DNA of 64,000 bases from Agapetus fuscipes. Taxonomy: Eukaryota > Arthropoda > Insecta > Trichoptera > Glossosomatidae. The DNA lies in contig OX637351.1 in assembly GCA_951799405.1 (NCBI GenBank), positions 3,690,251-3,754,250 of the forward strand. The letters are read 5' to 3'. The notes below the pieces were generated by a model. It had not been told where the DNA came from and did not search any database. It was given only the letters and a program-made list of their open reading frames with translations. Positions 38,633 through 49,207 of this stretch are shown here, piece by piece; positions within the stretch are counted from its first letter, which is position 1; the number at the start of each line of letters is the position of its first letter. The translations under genes and the position numbers were made by a program.

Positions 38633-39290
38633 GCACGGTTTTTTTATATACCTACGTATTGCACTATCCTTTTGAAAATCTGATGCTTTTTACACATTCC
38701 CTAAAAAGGGTTGGCAGACTTTAGGCTTTTGGTACAAAATACTCAACGTTCCGTTAAAACATTTTACCTCAATGCAGTTTATATGCAAAATGTTTTAAAG
38801 CGCATTACTCACACAGGGTCATCAAAACACTGCATTTTAAAACAGGCTTCAAAGGCTTGAACTCCTTTTTAATCAAAGGTACTTTTTATTAAAAAAATAT
38901 TTTTTCTAACCAAGTGCATCGAATCATTAAATTTTGTTTAATGTTATCGTTTTTTTCTCTATCATTAATCTAAGTCTATCATAATCTATAGTCTAAGTTG
39001 CAAAGATAATTTAAGTTTGGGTGCAGGTCGGTAGGAGATAGATATTCGCATTTGACTGAAGAACAACTGTGTAGTGCTGAACTGTGAAATAAATGTGAGT
39101 TGCTTAAGAATTGTAAAAGTGTTAAAATAAATATAAATTGTCAAATAAATTAAGTGTAAATAAATATCCAAAAAGAAGACCAGTTTTTTTTTTTATTTAA
39201 AGACTATCCGAATCTAAAAACACAACAGTACTCTCTTATCCGTACGTACGGAGCTGATTATATCATTGTCTTCGACAGTCGTTGTGCAGA
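38633..39290. other. Mostly unrecognised
   Basis: A minus-strand tail fragment of the 260-bp repeat (CTATAGTCTAAGTTGCAAAG) at 38985-39008 is the only element seen; the rest is AT-rich. Confidence 0.4.
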
Positions 39291-39297
39291 GAGAGTG

Positions 39298-39344
39298 TCT
39301 CCTGAGGACGTTAACTACGTCGCGTCGCTAACGATAGGTCGAGA
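39298..39344 (+). ncRNA. Decayed hammerhead-like motif (Penelope)
   Basis: TCTC/GAGA stem I, CUGAGGA core, stem II CGTTAAC/GCTAACG with a longer loop, then AUAGGUC. Flanks (ATAATGTTAGTTCTCTTATA) match the copy at 47.5 kb and a fragment at 53380. Confidence 0.45.
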
Positions 39345-39604
39345 ATAATGTTAGTTCTCTTATAACGGTTCGTCTAATATCCAATTATTATATATTTAAC
39401 TGTGTAGTTATTATTATTGTAAATACAGCCTCATACCAACCTATCATACATACCAAGTGGCTAAAATATTAAATAATAAAATAAAGTCAAACATGACGCA
39501 GGTACACAAGCACGTATAAGTTTGCGTTTACACAAGCTAACTCCATTTACATAAACCCATTTACTGTTTTCTTTAGGAAACCCAAAAGTGAGAGCAGGTC
39601 CAGG

Positions 39605-39740
39605 AGGCGGTTTTCAGAGGCTCGTGTTTTTGGGTGTTTATTTTGTAAGTGCAAATGCTGCATTTTTAATCGCAAACTTGCACGTGTCTGCTTGTGGGCA
39701 AGCATTTTATATGAATCTGAAATTGTGACGTATTAAATTT
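39605..39740 (+). repeat. 260-bp repeat C, diverged 3' half
   Basis: TTATTTTGTAAGTGCAAATG to GAATCTGAAATTGTGACG. Confidence 0.55.
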
Positions 39741-39773
39741 TGTGTATTTACAAATTATAATAATATTAGGATA

Positions 39774-40075
39774 GTCCGGTCGATGGCTCAGTTGGTAGAG
39801 TGCTTGCATTCTACCCCGTGAGCTCGGGTTCGAATCCCACCGAGGAGGGTGTCAGAAATGATTTCCTATTTCGGTGTTTATTTCAAACCCCATAATAAAA
39901 AACCGGCAAGGTTTCAACCAGCACCCTCGGGAGCTGGGAAACCCCCACTTCAACTGAAGTGGTTGGCGTAAGGCCGGCCCCCTTACCTGTAAAAATAAAT
40001 AGGTTCAACTCGCCACATGCGACCCCTTCGGGGATAACGCGGCAAAAAGTTACACTATATGTGTAGCTTAGTTGA
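39774..40075 (+). repeat. SINE-T2, complete
   Basis: tRNA-like head GGTCGATGGCTCAGTTGGTA (A box) and GGGTTCGAATCCCACCGAGG (B box), then body GGCAAGGTTTCAACCAGC, GGCGTAAGGCCGGCCCCCTT and the end GGCAAAAAGTTACACTATAT. About 300 bp; pol III promoter preserved. Confidence 0.88.
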
Positions 40076-40136
40076 ATCAATTGATTTATTCATCTCAGGA
40101 TCCATGAGTCGATAAGAAGATTCATGTGAATCCCAG

Positions 40137-40482
40137 GTCCGTAGTCCAGTGGTAACAAGTCTGGTTGATAGCTCAGTTGGTAGAATGCGTGCATTCCATT
40201 CCGAGAGCAAAGGTTCGATCCCCACCGAAGGTGTCAGAAAAGATTTCCCGTTTCGGTGCCTTTTTCAATTTCAAAATAAAATACCGGCTAAGTTTACTCA
40301 GCCTTTACAAGAAATGAATACCAGCCCCCCGGGGGCTGGAAAACCTCCACTTCAACTGAAAGTGGTAAGTGTGAGGCCGGCCCCCTTACCTGTAAAAATA
40401 GATGCGTCCCGAAGCGCCACATGCGACCCCTCCGGAGATAACGCAGGCAAGAAGTTACACTACATGTGTGACTTAGTAATAA
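40137..40482 (+). repeat. SINE-T1 head stub joined to SINE-T2
   Basis: GTCCGTAGTCCAGTGGTAAC (T1 head, 24 bases) runs directly into the T2 head GATAGCTCAGTTGGTAGAAT with B box GGTTCGATCCCCACCG and full T2 body. Confidence 0.82.
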
Positions 40483-40522
40483 GACAAAATTTGTGTAGTG
40501 CATTTTATGACAGTTTGTCACT

Positions 40523-40761
40523 CAGTGGCGAAGAGTGCCGTACAAGCCAGTTCCCATCGGCTTCCCTTTTAAAATGATGTAACAAAGTAGTTATAAAAAA
40601 AAGTAAAATATAGGCACAAAGTAAAAAAATACATTTAAAACCAAAGAAACAATACGTATGTTTCCCCCATTGAAACCATGCAGTCTACTTTATTATCATT
40701 TCCGCCTCATTTTAAACGGGAAACCGATGGAAACCGGCTTGTATGGCACCCTTCGCCAGTG
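40523..40761. mobile_element. hAT MITE, uninterrupted relative of 33153-35506
   Basis: CAGTGGCGAAGAGTGCCGTA at the left, ATGGCACCCTTCGCCAGTG at the right; TTGTCACT and GTGTCACT flank it (7 of 8 identical). The arms extend to CCCATCGGCTTCCC / GGGAAACCGATGG. 239 bp, non-coding. Confidence 0.85.
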
Positions 40762-41234
40762 GTGTCACTACATTTACTGACACTGACACTGACTTGATTA
40801 CATTCTTAATCCAGAAAAAGAATTTACAGGATTATTTGCCGTTATTTTTTTATTGGTATTCCACCGTTACAGTCCCTTATTGCGTCCCTAACATTTGTGA
40901 CAGCGTGTGTATCCGTTAGCCTTTGAAAGGTGTCGTGTTTCAGGCTGATAACGGATCGTTATCCGTTATCCCAAAAGCATCCATGCGTTATTGCGCCGTT
41001 AGATGTGATTGTAGGTGTGTCGTTACTCGTTACAGCATCGCTCGTTATAGAGCGAATCTCGTTAAATATATGAACTCGATCGCGGCTTAACTTAAAGATT
41101 ATCGAATATTTGAAAGCGTAGGTGGTTGATTTAAAAAAGCACTAAGAACCAAAGTGGATGAACTGAGTAAAAGAGGAAAACGTCTTTGAGAAAGTTTGAA
41201 ATATATATCAGATTTTCTAAACAGAAATCAACAT

Positions 41235-41560
41235 GGTGTAATGATTTTAGTTGTTCTCTTTTCATTAAACTGCAATTATTTATTTTAACAGAATTTATTT
41301 TGCACAGTTTGGTTCACAATTAAAACAATTGTCAATCACTGACTTCTAGTTCTTGCTTTCGACTTCACGGCTCAATGTTTTACATTTATACACACGATTT
41401 CGGTTTACATTTATATACGTTCTTACGGACGTTTCTCGACTGTTCTTGATTTCTCAAGCATAGTGGATGATTCCAGATCGTTGCTCCAACAGCGTGATTA
41501 GAATCACGTATGCACTAATACTACCATACGCTCGTATGCTATCGTCGGACAAACTATTCG
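41235..41560 (-). repeat. LTR-like fragment (same family as 52.4 kb)
   Basis: GACTTCACGGCTCAATGTTT, a TATA-like TATATAAATG on the minus strand, and the AAAATAAATAATTGCAGTTT end block. Confidence 0.5.
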
Positions 41561-41687
41561 CAATAATGCAGTATCTGCGACATTTGTTGATATATCACCA
41601 AAATTTATTTAATATACCTACAATCTTCGATTACGAGCAACAACAATTATTTATGAGTTCGTGCTTCTTCGTCAAAGAAGAAACATG

Positions 41688-41714
41688 TCTCCTGATGACG
41701 TCAGAAACGTTCTT
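41688..41714 (+). ncRNA. Hammerhead-like core without stem II
   Basis: TCTCCTGATGACGTCAGAAA contains CUGAUGA and GAAACGUU but the stem II segment is nearly gone. Probably a dead relic. Confidence 0.3.
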
Positions 41715-41729
41715 TTCTACAACACGGTT

Positions 41730-41963
41730 CCTTGATTTATAGGTAGATATGCAACCGACCACTCATACTTTAAAATGATTCACTTTACCAATGTCGCACC
41801 TGTTTCAGGGAAGGTTGTCAAGAGCCGCAGGTCTTATGTTCATTTGAGATTGGGTTTTTATATTGTATGTCCACATGCGGCATGTGTAAGCGCGAATTTA
41901 CACAAGCCTGTTTGATAGAAAATATTTTATGAATCTTAAATGGAATTCATCTTTGCGGCTAAT
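41730..41963 (+). repeat. 260-bp repeat, diverged
   Basis: CCTTGATTTATAGGTAG to CATCTTTGCGGCTAATATTA; no TTAGA tail remains. Confidence 0.8.
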
Positions 41964-42419
41964 ATTATAGGTGCGTGTATAGTTTATAAAAGGTTCGTAC
42001 AATCCATTTTTTTAAATCTCCTTGAAAAAGTTTGTATTCTATAGAAAGAAAAAGCTTCTTTCCATATTTTGTAAAAAAAAAATCACAAACCGACACGGCT
42101 TTCTTCATTAATGTAATAAACTCTAAGATGCAACATTTCTTTCATTCCATTCTCAGCTTTTATTCCAGGCTCTACATTTTCATAAAAAGTCTTCCTCGCG
42201 TTTCCCGTTCCATTCATTTCTTATCCACTTCTTATCTGCAGCATTCAAGCGGAATTTATAAGGAAATAAGAAGGAAATTGGGTTAGGGTAAAAATTAAAC
42301 CCCTACCTGCATGAATTTACAAGGTAGTTTCTTACTAAGAAAACAGCCCAAAGGTAGAGAGATAGGGAATGTGATAAAAAAAATCTGGACTCTAAGTCTT
42401 GGCCTGCAAATTAAAAACA

Positions 42420-43215
42420 GGTCGTAACAAAAACATGTCATAATAGGTGGAAACAAAAACGGGCCATAACAGGTGGTTACAAAAACAGGTCGTTACAAAA
42501 AACAGATCACAAGAGGTGGTAACAAAAACAGGTCATAATAGGTGGAAACAAAAACAGGTCGTTACAAAAAACAGATCACAAGAGGTCGTTACAAAAACAG
42601 GTCATAATAGGTGGAAACAAAAACAGGCCATAACAGGTGGTTACAAAAACAGGTCGTAATAGGTGGAAACAAAAACAGGTCGTAACGTAACAAAAGCAAG
42701 TCATAACAATTCGTAACAAAAAAGGTCATAACGGGTTGTAAAAAACAGGTCACAATAGGTCGTAAAAAAAGAGGTCACAACAGGTTGGAAAAAAACAGGT
42801 CATAACGGTTCGTAAACAAAAAAACAGGTCATAACGGGTCATAAAAAACAGGCCACAATAGGTCGTAAAATAAGAGGTCACAACAGGTCGGAACAAAACA
42901 GGTGATAATAAAAACAGGTCATACCAGGTCGTAACAAAAATAGATCATAACCGGTCGTTACAAAAACAGGTCGTAAAAGATCGTAAAAAACAGGTCATAA
43001 ACAGGTCGCAACAAAAACAGGTTGTATTAGGTCGTAAAAAATAAGGTCACAATAGGTCGTAATAAAAACAGGTCATACTAGATCGTAACAAAAACAGGTT
43101 GTATTAAATCGTAAAAAAAGAGGTCACAACAGGTCGTAACAAAAACAGGTCATAATAGGTAGCAATAAAAACAGGTCATACTAGGTCGTAACAAAAACAG
43201 GTCATAACAAAAAGA
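42420..43215 (+). repeat. Minisatellite of AGGTCGTAACAAAAAC-type units
   Basis: About 800 bp of degenerate units of roughly 15-20 bases alternating GGTCRTAA and CAAAAACA. Longer patterns (about 100 bases, containing AACAGATCACAAGAGGT) recur at the left end, showing higher-order duplication. The 70-codon frame inside is repeat-encoded. Confidence 0.92.
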
Positions 43216-43647
43216 GGTTAGACATCTGCATCGGGAAAACCAGCATCGGTGGGTTTCCTGAATCGTAGAGAAAATTTAACATTTGTGACTGAGGTTTGCG
43301 ACAAACCACCCATCATTTTTACTTATTCTATTGGTATCAAGTATTAGGTGGCGAGGAAAGTTGAGTTGCATTGAAACTTTCATACTATGTGAAACTGAAT
43401 AATGTTTCATACGAGAGAAACTCTGTCTGCAACAGAAGTTCTCAAACTCTTGACCAATAATTGAAAACCACTTTGAGAACCGCAATGTAGACGGTCAAAG
43501 TTGTAGAAATTCTGGTGTACTAAAAATATTGTGACGCTCTACGGACACAGTGTGCAGGCTTTAGCCTCTGCAGGCATCTAGAAACAATAGACGACGAATG
43601 ACTGACATAAATAGTGTACAAAGGAATTTCAACGGTGATCGTTTTTT

Positions 43648-43784
43648 CTTTGACTTATAGGTTGGTATGAGGCTGACCACCCATACTGTAAAAAATGGTC
43701 CACTTTGCCAATGTCACCACTGTGTCAAGGAAGGTCGGCAAAAGCTATAGGGCTTATGTTCATTTGAGGTTTGGATTTTATATA
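43648..43784 (+). repeat. 260-bp repeat C, left part
   Basis: GACTTATAGGTTGGTATGAG to GAGGTTTGGATTTTATAT; split by the SINE dimer and resumed at 44248-44345. Confidence 0.85.
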
Positions 43785-44247
43785 CCGTAGCTCAGTGGTA
43801 ACACTGCGGACTCTGAATGGGAAGGTTGTGGGTTCGATTCCCGGCGGAGCACAAAAAAAATACCATTTATATTTTCAAATTTGCTCTTCACCGGGTTGAA
43901 AAATTCACAAAACCTTTACCAATGACCGGTCACCAAAGGTCCATCCAGCCTTACAGCAACTGGGTCTTGCTTGAGAATTGGCGCTTTGTAGCGACGACGA
44001 TCAAGGTCGATAGCTCAATTGGTAGAATGCTTGCATTCCATGCCGAGAGCAAGGGTTCGATCTCAAAGGTTTACTCAGCCTTCACAAGAAATGAGAACCA
44101 GCCCCCCCGGGAGCTGGGAAACCCCCACTTCAAGTCCGGCCGGCCCCCTTACCTGTAAAAATAAATAGGTCCCGAAGCGCCAAATGCGACCCCTTCGGGG
44201 ATAACGCAGGCAAGAAGTTACACTATATGTGTTGCTTAGTTGCGTTT
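43785..44247 (+). repeat. SINE-T1/SINE-T2 dimer, second copy
   Basis: T1 (43785-44002) has good pol III boxes (CCGTAGCTCAGTGGTAACAC, GGTTCGATTCCCGGCGGAGC). T2 (44003-44247) starts GGTCGATAGCTCAATTGGTA, carries GGTTCGATCTCAAAGGTTTA, the same internal deletion as the 15-kb dimer, and ends GGCAAGAAGTTACACTATAT. Confidence 0.88.
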
Positions 44248-44345
44248 TACACGTGTTTTTTCAGTACACGTGTTTTTTTGTGGGAATACATTTGAGAACT
44301 TTAAATAAACATATCCTTGCAACTTAGATTATAGATTATAGATCG
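44248..44345 (+). repeat. 260-bp repeat C, right part
   Basis: ACACGTGTTTTTTTGTGGGA to GCAACTTAGATTATAGATTA. Confidence 0.85.
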
Positions 44346-44430
44346 TTGAATGGGAAGACCGAGGAAAGAATGAATTGAGAAAATAAGCAAAATATATTTT
44401 TTTAAACAAAGTACCCTAAAAAAAGTATGT

Positions 44431-44687
44431 TCCTTGACTTATAGGTAGGTATGCGGCTGACCATCCATGCTATAAAAAAATGTTCACTTTGCCAATGTCA
44501 CCCTGTTTCAGGGAAGGACGACAAGAGTTGCACGGTGTATGTCAATTTAAGATTTGGGTTTTTGTTGTTGTAGGTTCACATGCGGTTTGTGCAAGCGTGA
44601 ACTTGTACGTGTCTGCTTGTCAGAATGCATATAATGTGAATCCCAAATGTAACATATCTTTGCAACTTAGATTAGATTAGATTAGAT
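44431..44687 (+). repeat. 260-bp repeat A, near-complete
   Basis: GTTCCTTGACTTATAGGTAG to AACTTAGATTAGATTAGATT. Confidence 0.9.
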
Positions 44688-44885
44688 TCTCAGTCAAAAA
44701 GGTCATTTGTGACATTGTGGAGAGCATTAGTTACATAATCTTACAGATGTTTCTTAATTTATAATTTCATTATTAAAAAAAATAATACAGTAACAACGAA
44801 TTCTTGAAAATGTAGGTTTTAACTTGTTTTGAAAAACATTTAATTTGTTGGAGAGTTACTTTCCGGGATCTGTTGCCGTGGTCTG

Positions 44886-45008
44886 CAATAAATAATAATA
44901 TCAACGATAGATGATTTATTTAGTGAGTGTAGTGTTTTTGGGTGAATCACACCTCAAGAGCCCTCTGCGAGCTTGATCGACACTCTAGAAAGCGCCAATT
45001 CTCAAGAA
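44886..45008 (-). repeat. SINE-T1 3' fragment
   Basis: AATCACACCTCAAGAGCCCT, CTGCGAGCTTGATCG and AGAAAGCGCCAATTCTCAAG on the plus strand are the complement of the T1 3' end. Confidence 0.75.
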
Positions 45009-45374
45009 CATATTTTTTTTATGATGAAAGATTACAATGTAAATGCTTCTACAATAAATCAATTTCTACTTTATTTTTTTCTATAACTTACAGAAAACTT
45101 TCTATGTGTAAACCAGTACGTGTTTAATGAAGGCATTACCGACATTCACGTCGACTAAGCCTGTGTGAACTGCAGATTATTCTGGTGATTTTTTTGTCTT
45201 TTCATGTCGTCCTAAATTGCCGTTGATCAGTGATGATAAAGCAAAGGCTTGGGTGCCACAAAATGGCACTGCAAAGATAGGGCAAGCTTTCTTGGGTTTT
45301 TTTTTTGTTTACTGATGTTGTATTCTTAATTTACTGAGTTGTATTTGGCGGGTGCACTAAAATTCATAAATATA

Positions 45375-45790
45375 GTCCTATGAATACCTGTCGTAGGCCT
45401 TTGTAAACCTGTCGTAGGGCTGTAAAAGCCTCGCATAGGCCTATGAAAACTCGTCGTAGGCTATGAAAACCCGGCGTAGGCCTGTGAAAGTCCAGCGTAG
45501 ACCTGTGAAAACTCAGCGTAGGCCTGTGAAAACTCAGCGTAGGCCTGTGAAAACCCAGCGTAGGCCTGTGAAAGTCCAGCGTAGGCCTGTGAAAACCCGG
45601 TGTCGGCCTGTGAAAAACCAGCGTATGCCTATAAAATCCGGGCGTAGGCTACAAAAACCTGACGTTAGCCTTTAAAAACCTTGAATAAGCCTAAAAACAC
45701 TGGCGTAGGCCCGTAAAACCCTCGAGTAGGCCTATTAAATTCTGGCGTAGGCCTTAAAAAACCTTGTACAATCCTATGGAAACCTGGCTT
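45375..45790 (+). repeat. 21-bp minisatellite
   Basis: About 20 units near GTAGGCCTGTGAAAACCCAGC. The central eight are almost identical; outer ones decay. Because 21 is a multiple of 3, one frame stays open (45463-45675) and encodes a seven-residue repeat (RRPVKTQ); that is a by-product of the period. Confidence 0.92.
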
Positions 45791-45954
45791 AAAAACACAC
45801 ACTGACACACATAGCAAATCCATGGTTCAACCACTTCCTACCGCGAATTCCCCATACAAAAAACGATGATTCATGGATCAGCTACACGTCACACGTATTG
45901 TGAATAACCCTGTATGTATTTGAATCAATAAAATCATTTCTTATTTTTGACAAC

Positions 45955-46291
45955 CAGGGTTGTCACTTACTGAAAACAATAAAATCCATCACAAAAATCC
46001 GATCCCGGCTTACGTACTGTGGAGTGGGACCCCATACACGCAAACTCCCGAGAGTCCCGTATATTTTTCCATTCCTACGTACCGACTCCCAATACAGCTT
46101 ATCCGGGGTTTTATTAAAGCCGAAAATCGCGCGAAAGATTGTGATTGGCCGTCATTAAAAAAATGCCAACGCTTTTTTTTATTATTCGAACGCGGAACGA
46201 TGGCGGACTGCGTTCGATTTTTTTTTTTACCGGGCAATTGTTATTTTATGGGATTTTAATTTTATTTGCTTCCCGGCTTTGGACAGCCCTG
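45955..46291. mobile_element. Possible hAT-like element
   Basis: CAGGGTTGTC at the left and GACAGCCCTG at the right are short inverted termini around a CpG-bearing 340-bp interior. No target duplication found, so weak. Confidence 0.35.
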
Positions 46292-46451
46292 ATTTTTTTT
46301 TAATCGGTCACTTTTATATCACACCTAGGATTTTCGACTGTTTTTTTATCCCCCATTTTGTACCTTTTTTTTCCTTCTCGATCATTTTGATTTATTTTTC
46401 CTTTGAAATTAATATTTTGGAAATTAGCTTTTTATGTCGCAACGAAATAAA

Positions 46452-46703
46452 AACACAACTAAGCTACACATACAGTGTAACTTCTTGCCGCGTTATTCCC
46501 GAAAGGGTCGCATGTGGCGAGTTGAAAGTATTTATTTGTACAGGTAAGAGGGCCGGCCTTACGCCAACCACTTCAGTTGAAGTGGAGATTTTCCAAATCC
46601 CGAGAGGGCTGGTACTCATTTATTGTGAAAGCTGAGAAAACCTTACCGATATTTGATTTTGGGGTTTGAAATAAACACCGAAACGGGAAATCATTTCTGA
46701 TAA
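46452..46703 (-). repeat. SINE-T2, head missing
   Basis: Plus-strand AACTAAGCTACACATACAGT, TTGCCGCGTTATTCCCGAAA, GGCCGGCCTTACGCCAACC through AACGGGAAATCATTTCTGA. Confidence 0.85.
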
Positions 46704-46706
46704 TCA

Positions 46707-46850
46707 ATAGACATACACCCTGCAACTCAAGTCGACCTCCCCTGAAACAGGGGTGACATTGGCAGAGTGAAACATTTTTTACAGCATGGATGGTCAGCCG
46801 CATACCAACTTATAAGTCAAGGAACATACACAACAAATAGCATTTTAGAC
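46707..46850 (-). repeat. 260-bp repeat A, 5' half, with LINE-R UTR
   Basis: ACATACACCCTGCAACTC to AACTTATAAGTCAAGGAAC and ACACAACAAATAGCATTTT. Confidence 0.82.
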
Positions 46851-46857
46851 ATAAGAC

Positions 46858-46965
46858 ATTCTGTTACAATAAATAATTGCAGTTTTATTGAAAGAGAACC
46901 CCTGTAAAATCGAAACAATAGCCACGATGAACGACAGTTTTCGATAGAAGTGGCGCTAAGAGAAC
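46858..46965 (+). repeat. LTR end fragment and RTE-like LINE 3' trace
   Basis: AATAAATAATTGCAGTTTTA (LTR end block) followed by ATAGCCACGATGAACGACAG and TTTTCGATAGAAGTGGCGC, the 3' end seen at 20.87 kb. Confidence 0.5.
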
Positions 46966-47174
46966 AAGAGTAGTTTTGTTAAACATCTATGGTGTGTTTA
47001 CACTGTGGGGCGTTATATTGATCCCAGTATCTTCTGACCCAAAAATTAAACGACCCAGAAATGTTAAAAGTGCTTATTTTATGTGAAATACAAAGGCGTA
47101 ACCCTAATATACTTTAATAAAATATACTTTATTAAAAAATAAAATAAAGTGTATTTACATTTGAAATTTTACAT

Positions 47175-47405
47175 CGACCAGTCCGTAATCCAGTGGCAAC
47201 ACTTTGTATTCGTAAATGGAAGGTTGTGGGTTGGAATCCCGGCGGAGCACAAAAAAAATCCCGTTAATATTTTCAAATGTGCTCTTCGTTGATTTGAAAA
47301 ATTTATAAAACCTTTACCAAAGACGAGTCACTAAAGGTCCATCAAACCTTGCAGCAACTGAGTCTTGTTTGAGTATTGACGCTTTGCAGCGACGACCAAG
47401 CTCAT
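47175..47405 (+). repeat. SINE-T1
   Basis: Head GTCCGTAATCCAGTGGCAAC, B box GGGTTGGAATCCCGGCGGAG, body to GCAGCGACGACCAAGCTCAT. Confidence 0.85.
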
Positions 47406-47500
47406 AAACACCTCTGCGGCACTACAACAAGTGTCATTGTCCATTAGAGTCTCTGAAATCTAGGGAGTCTCCCGCACAGGATTTCTTTAAAAAACCTACA
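47402..47500 (-). repeat. Repeat X, inverted
   Basis: CACCTCTGCGGCACTACAAC, AGAGTCTCTGAAATCTAGGG and GTCTCCCGCACAGGATTTCT. Confidence 0.6.
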
Positions 47501-47563
47501 CAGTTAAAAAAATATATATTGGATATTACACGAACAGAACAGTTATAAGAAAACTTACATTAT

Positions 47564-47605
47564 TCTCGACGCTTTGTTAGCGACGTAGCTAACGTCTTCA
47601 GGAGA
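47564..47605 (-). ncRNA. Decayed hammerhead-like motif (Penelope)
   Basis: Minus strand: TCTC/GAGA stem I, intact CUGAAGA, stem II GTTAGC/GCTAAC, then AAAGCGUC where GAAAC is expected. Same family as 39298-39344. Confidence 0.5.
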
Positions 47606-47805
47606 CACCCTCTCTGCAGGACGACTTAGGATGAACTCATCCTCAGTTGTTCTCTTATAACGGTTCGTGTAATATCCGATCAAAAAATAATTAACTGTGT
47701 ACCTATAAGTAATTATTGTAAATATGTCAAACGACCGTGATTTCAATCTACAGGTTCCAAAGCCAGGCAGAATACGTTGGTGAATTGCATTCCTCTTCGC
47801 AAATC

Positions 47806-47810
<5 letters not shown>

Positions 47811-47836
<26 letters not shown>
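47811..47836 (+). repeat. Poly-A tract (26 bases)
   Basis: Uninterrupted A run; probable retroelement tail or slippage product. Confidence 0.85.
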
Positions 47837-47837
<1 letters not shown>

Positions 47838-48179
47838 TGACTGCCATGGATTAAGGTGGTAATTCGCGATGGTAGTATCGGTGTTTCCGGTAGAGCCACC
47901 ACATGGCGGGAACAGGCGGATCTCCGCTTCCTGTGGGACAGCGACATCTGCTGTTTGGACAGGAAGCCTGAGCGTAAAATCAAGGACAATTACACCTCTA
48001 CTTACATACTCGTAGTTATGTAGTTTACTTACTGGACTATTATATTCAATATTATATCCAGTTTTTTGTCTTTTTAGCTTTGAGTTATAACATCAAGGAG
48101 CAGAAACTAACTTACTGCATTGATGCTACATTTTTTGTATAGGAAATTATTAACTTTTTTTGTATAGAATTCTTTTTAA

Positions 48180-48470
48180 GTTTTGTTCTTTTTTATACCT
48201 AAATGTTTATTTATTATTCGTATTCCTTGACTTATAGGTTGGTATGAGGCTGACAACCCATACTGTAAAAAAATGGTTCACTTTGCCAATGTCACCCCTG
48301 TGTCAGGGAAGGTCGGCAAAAGTTGTAGGGCTTATGTTGATATGAGGTTTGGATTTTATTTGTAAGTACACATTCAGCATTAATTGTAAGCGCGAACTAC
48401 ACGTGTTTGTTTGTGGGCATACATCTGAGAGCTTTAAATGAATATATCCTTGCAACTTAGATTAGTATTA
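48180..48470 (+). repeat. 260-bp repeat C with LINE-R 3' UTR trace
   Basis: UTR trace AAATGTTTATTTATTATTCG, then TCCTTGACTTATAGG to CTTGCAACTTAGATTAGTAT. Confidence 0.88.
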
Positions 48471-48549
48471 TTATTATTATTTATTATTATTATGCATCCT
48501 ATCTACCACTTTTGTCTCAGTCCTGTCAAACGTTGCAGTCGTGTAATCG

Positions 48550-48833
48550 TAATAATATTAGGATGATTTATTTTGTGAGCGCTGTTTTTGTGTGTAGCAC
48601 ACCTTAAGAGCCTTCTGCGAACATGGTCGTCCCTGTAGAAAGCGCCTATTCTCAAGCAAGACTCATTTGCTACAAGGCCGGGTGGACCTTTAATGACCGG
48701 TCTTTGGTAAAGGTATATGATATTTAACACAGCGAAGAACATATTTTAAAATATTAATGATATACGAGTACTTTTTGTGCTCCGCTTCCATTTACGAGTC
48801 AGAAGTGTTAACCACTAGACTACGGACCGGTCC
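48550..48833 (-). repeat. SINE-T1 lacking the B box
   Basis: 3' end at the left (ATATTAGGATGATTTATTTT), head at the right (AAGTGTTAACCACTAGACTA). The segment that should hold GGTTCGAATCC is deleted, so it could not be a pol III unit. Confidence 0.82.
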
Positions 48834-48980
48834 GATTCTTCCGTCCGAGATTCTGGAACGAATTGTGCCCGTTATGAGAGGTTCCACCGTACTTTAGTTA
48901 TCCACTTGATGAAGTGTCCTACGACTAACTGAATTAGTTTTGATGTAATTAAGGTCGAGCTGGGAGACGCTGGAGGAGGA

Positions 48981-49001
48981 TATATATATATATATATATA
49001 A
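48981..49001 (+). repeat. (TA)n microsatellite
   Basis: Ten TA units, with degenerate TATA for a further 15 bases. Confidence 0.9.
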
Positions 49002-49207
49002 TGTATACTATATATATTATGATGATGCACTAAATTGCATTTCGGTAGTCCGCATGTAATTGGGTAATGGAGTATTGCCCGCTTGCTTCTGGAAGGTGGA
49101 GAGAGCGATGGCTACGTGGTGCAGTGGTTGAAATCCCCTTGCAAAATACGCAATTCGCAACTAAGCTACACATGTAGCGCAACTTTATTCACTGAATATT
49201 TGGGCTG

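Noticed and set aside
39774..39850. tRNA gene at the head of SINE-T2 (and similar heads of SINE-T1)
   Set aside because: A and B boxes are good but acceptor and anticodon arms do not pair, and the same body follows in every copy.
40850..41060. Cluster of CGTTA/TAACG motifs as a hAT subterminal region
   Set aside because: Suggestive density (GATAACGGATCGTTATCCGTTATC-like), but I found no terminal repeats or target duplication around it.
42447..42659. 70-codon frame in the 42.4-kb array as a gene
   Set aside because: Composition and periodicity come from the minisatellite.
45463..45675. 21-bp array as a CRISPR array or basic repeat protein
   Set aside because: No distinct spacers, units are contiguous and decay toward the edges, and the DNA is eukaryotic.
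45955..46291. Confident hAT call for the CAGGGTTGTC/GACAGCCCTG pair
   Set aside because: Only 10-base ends and no target duplication; kept as a low-confidence feature only.
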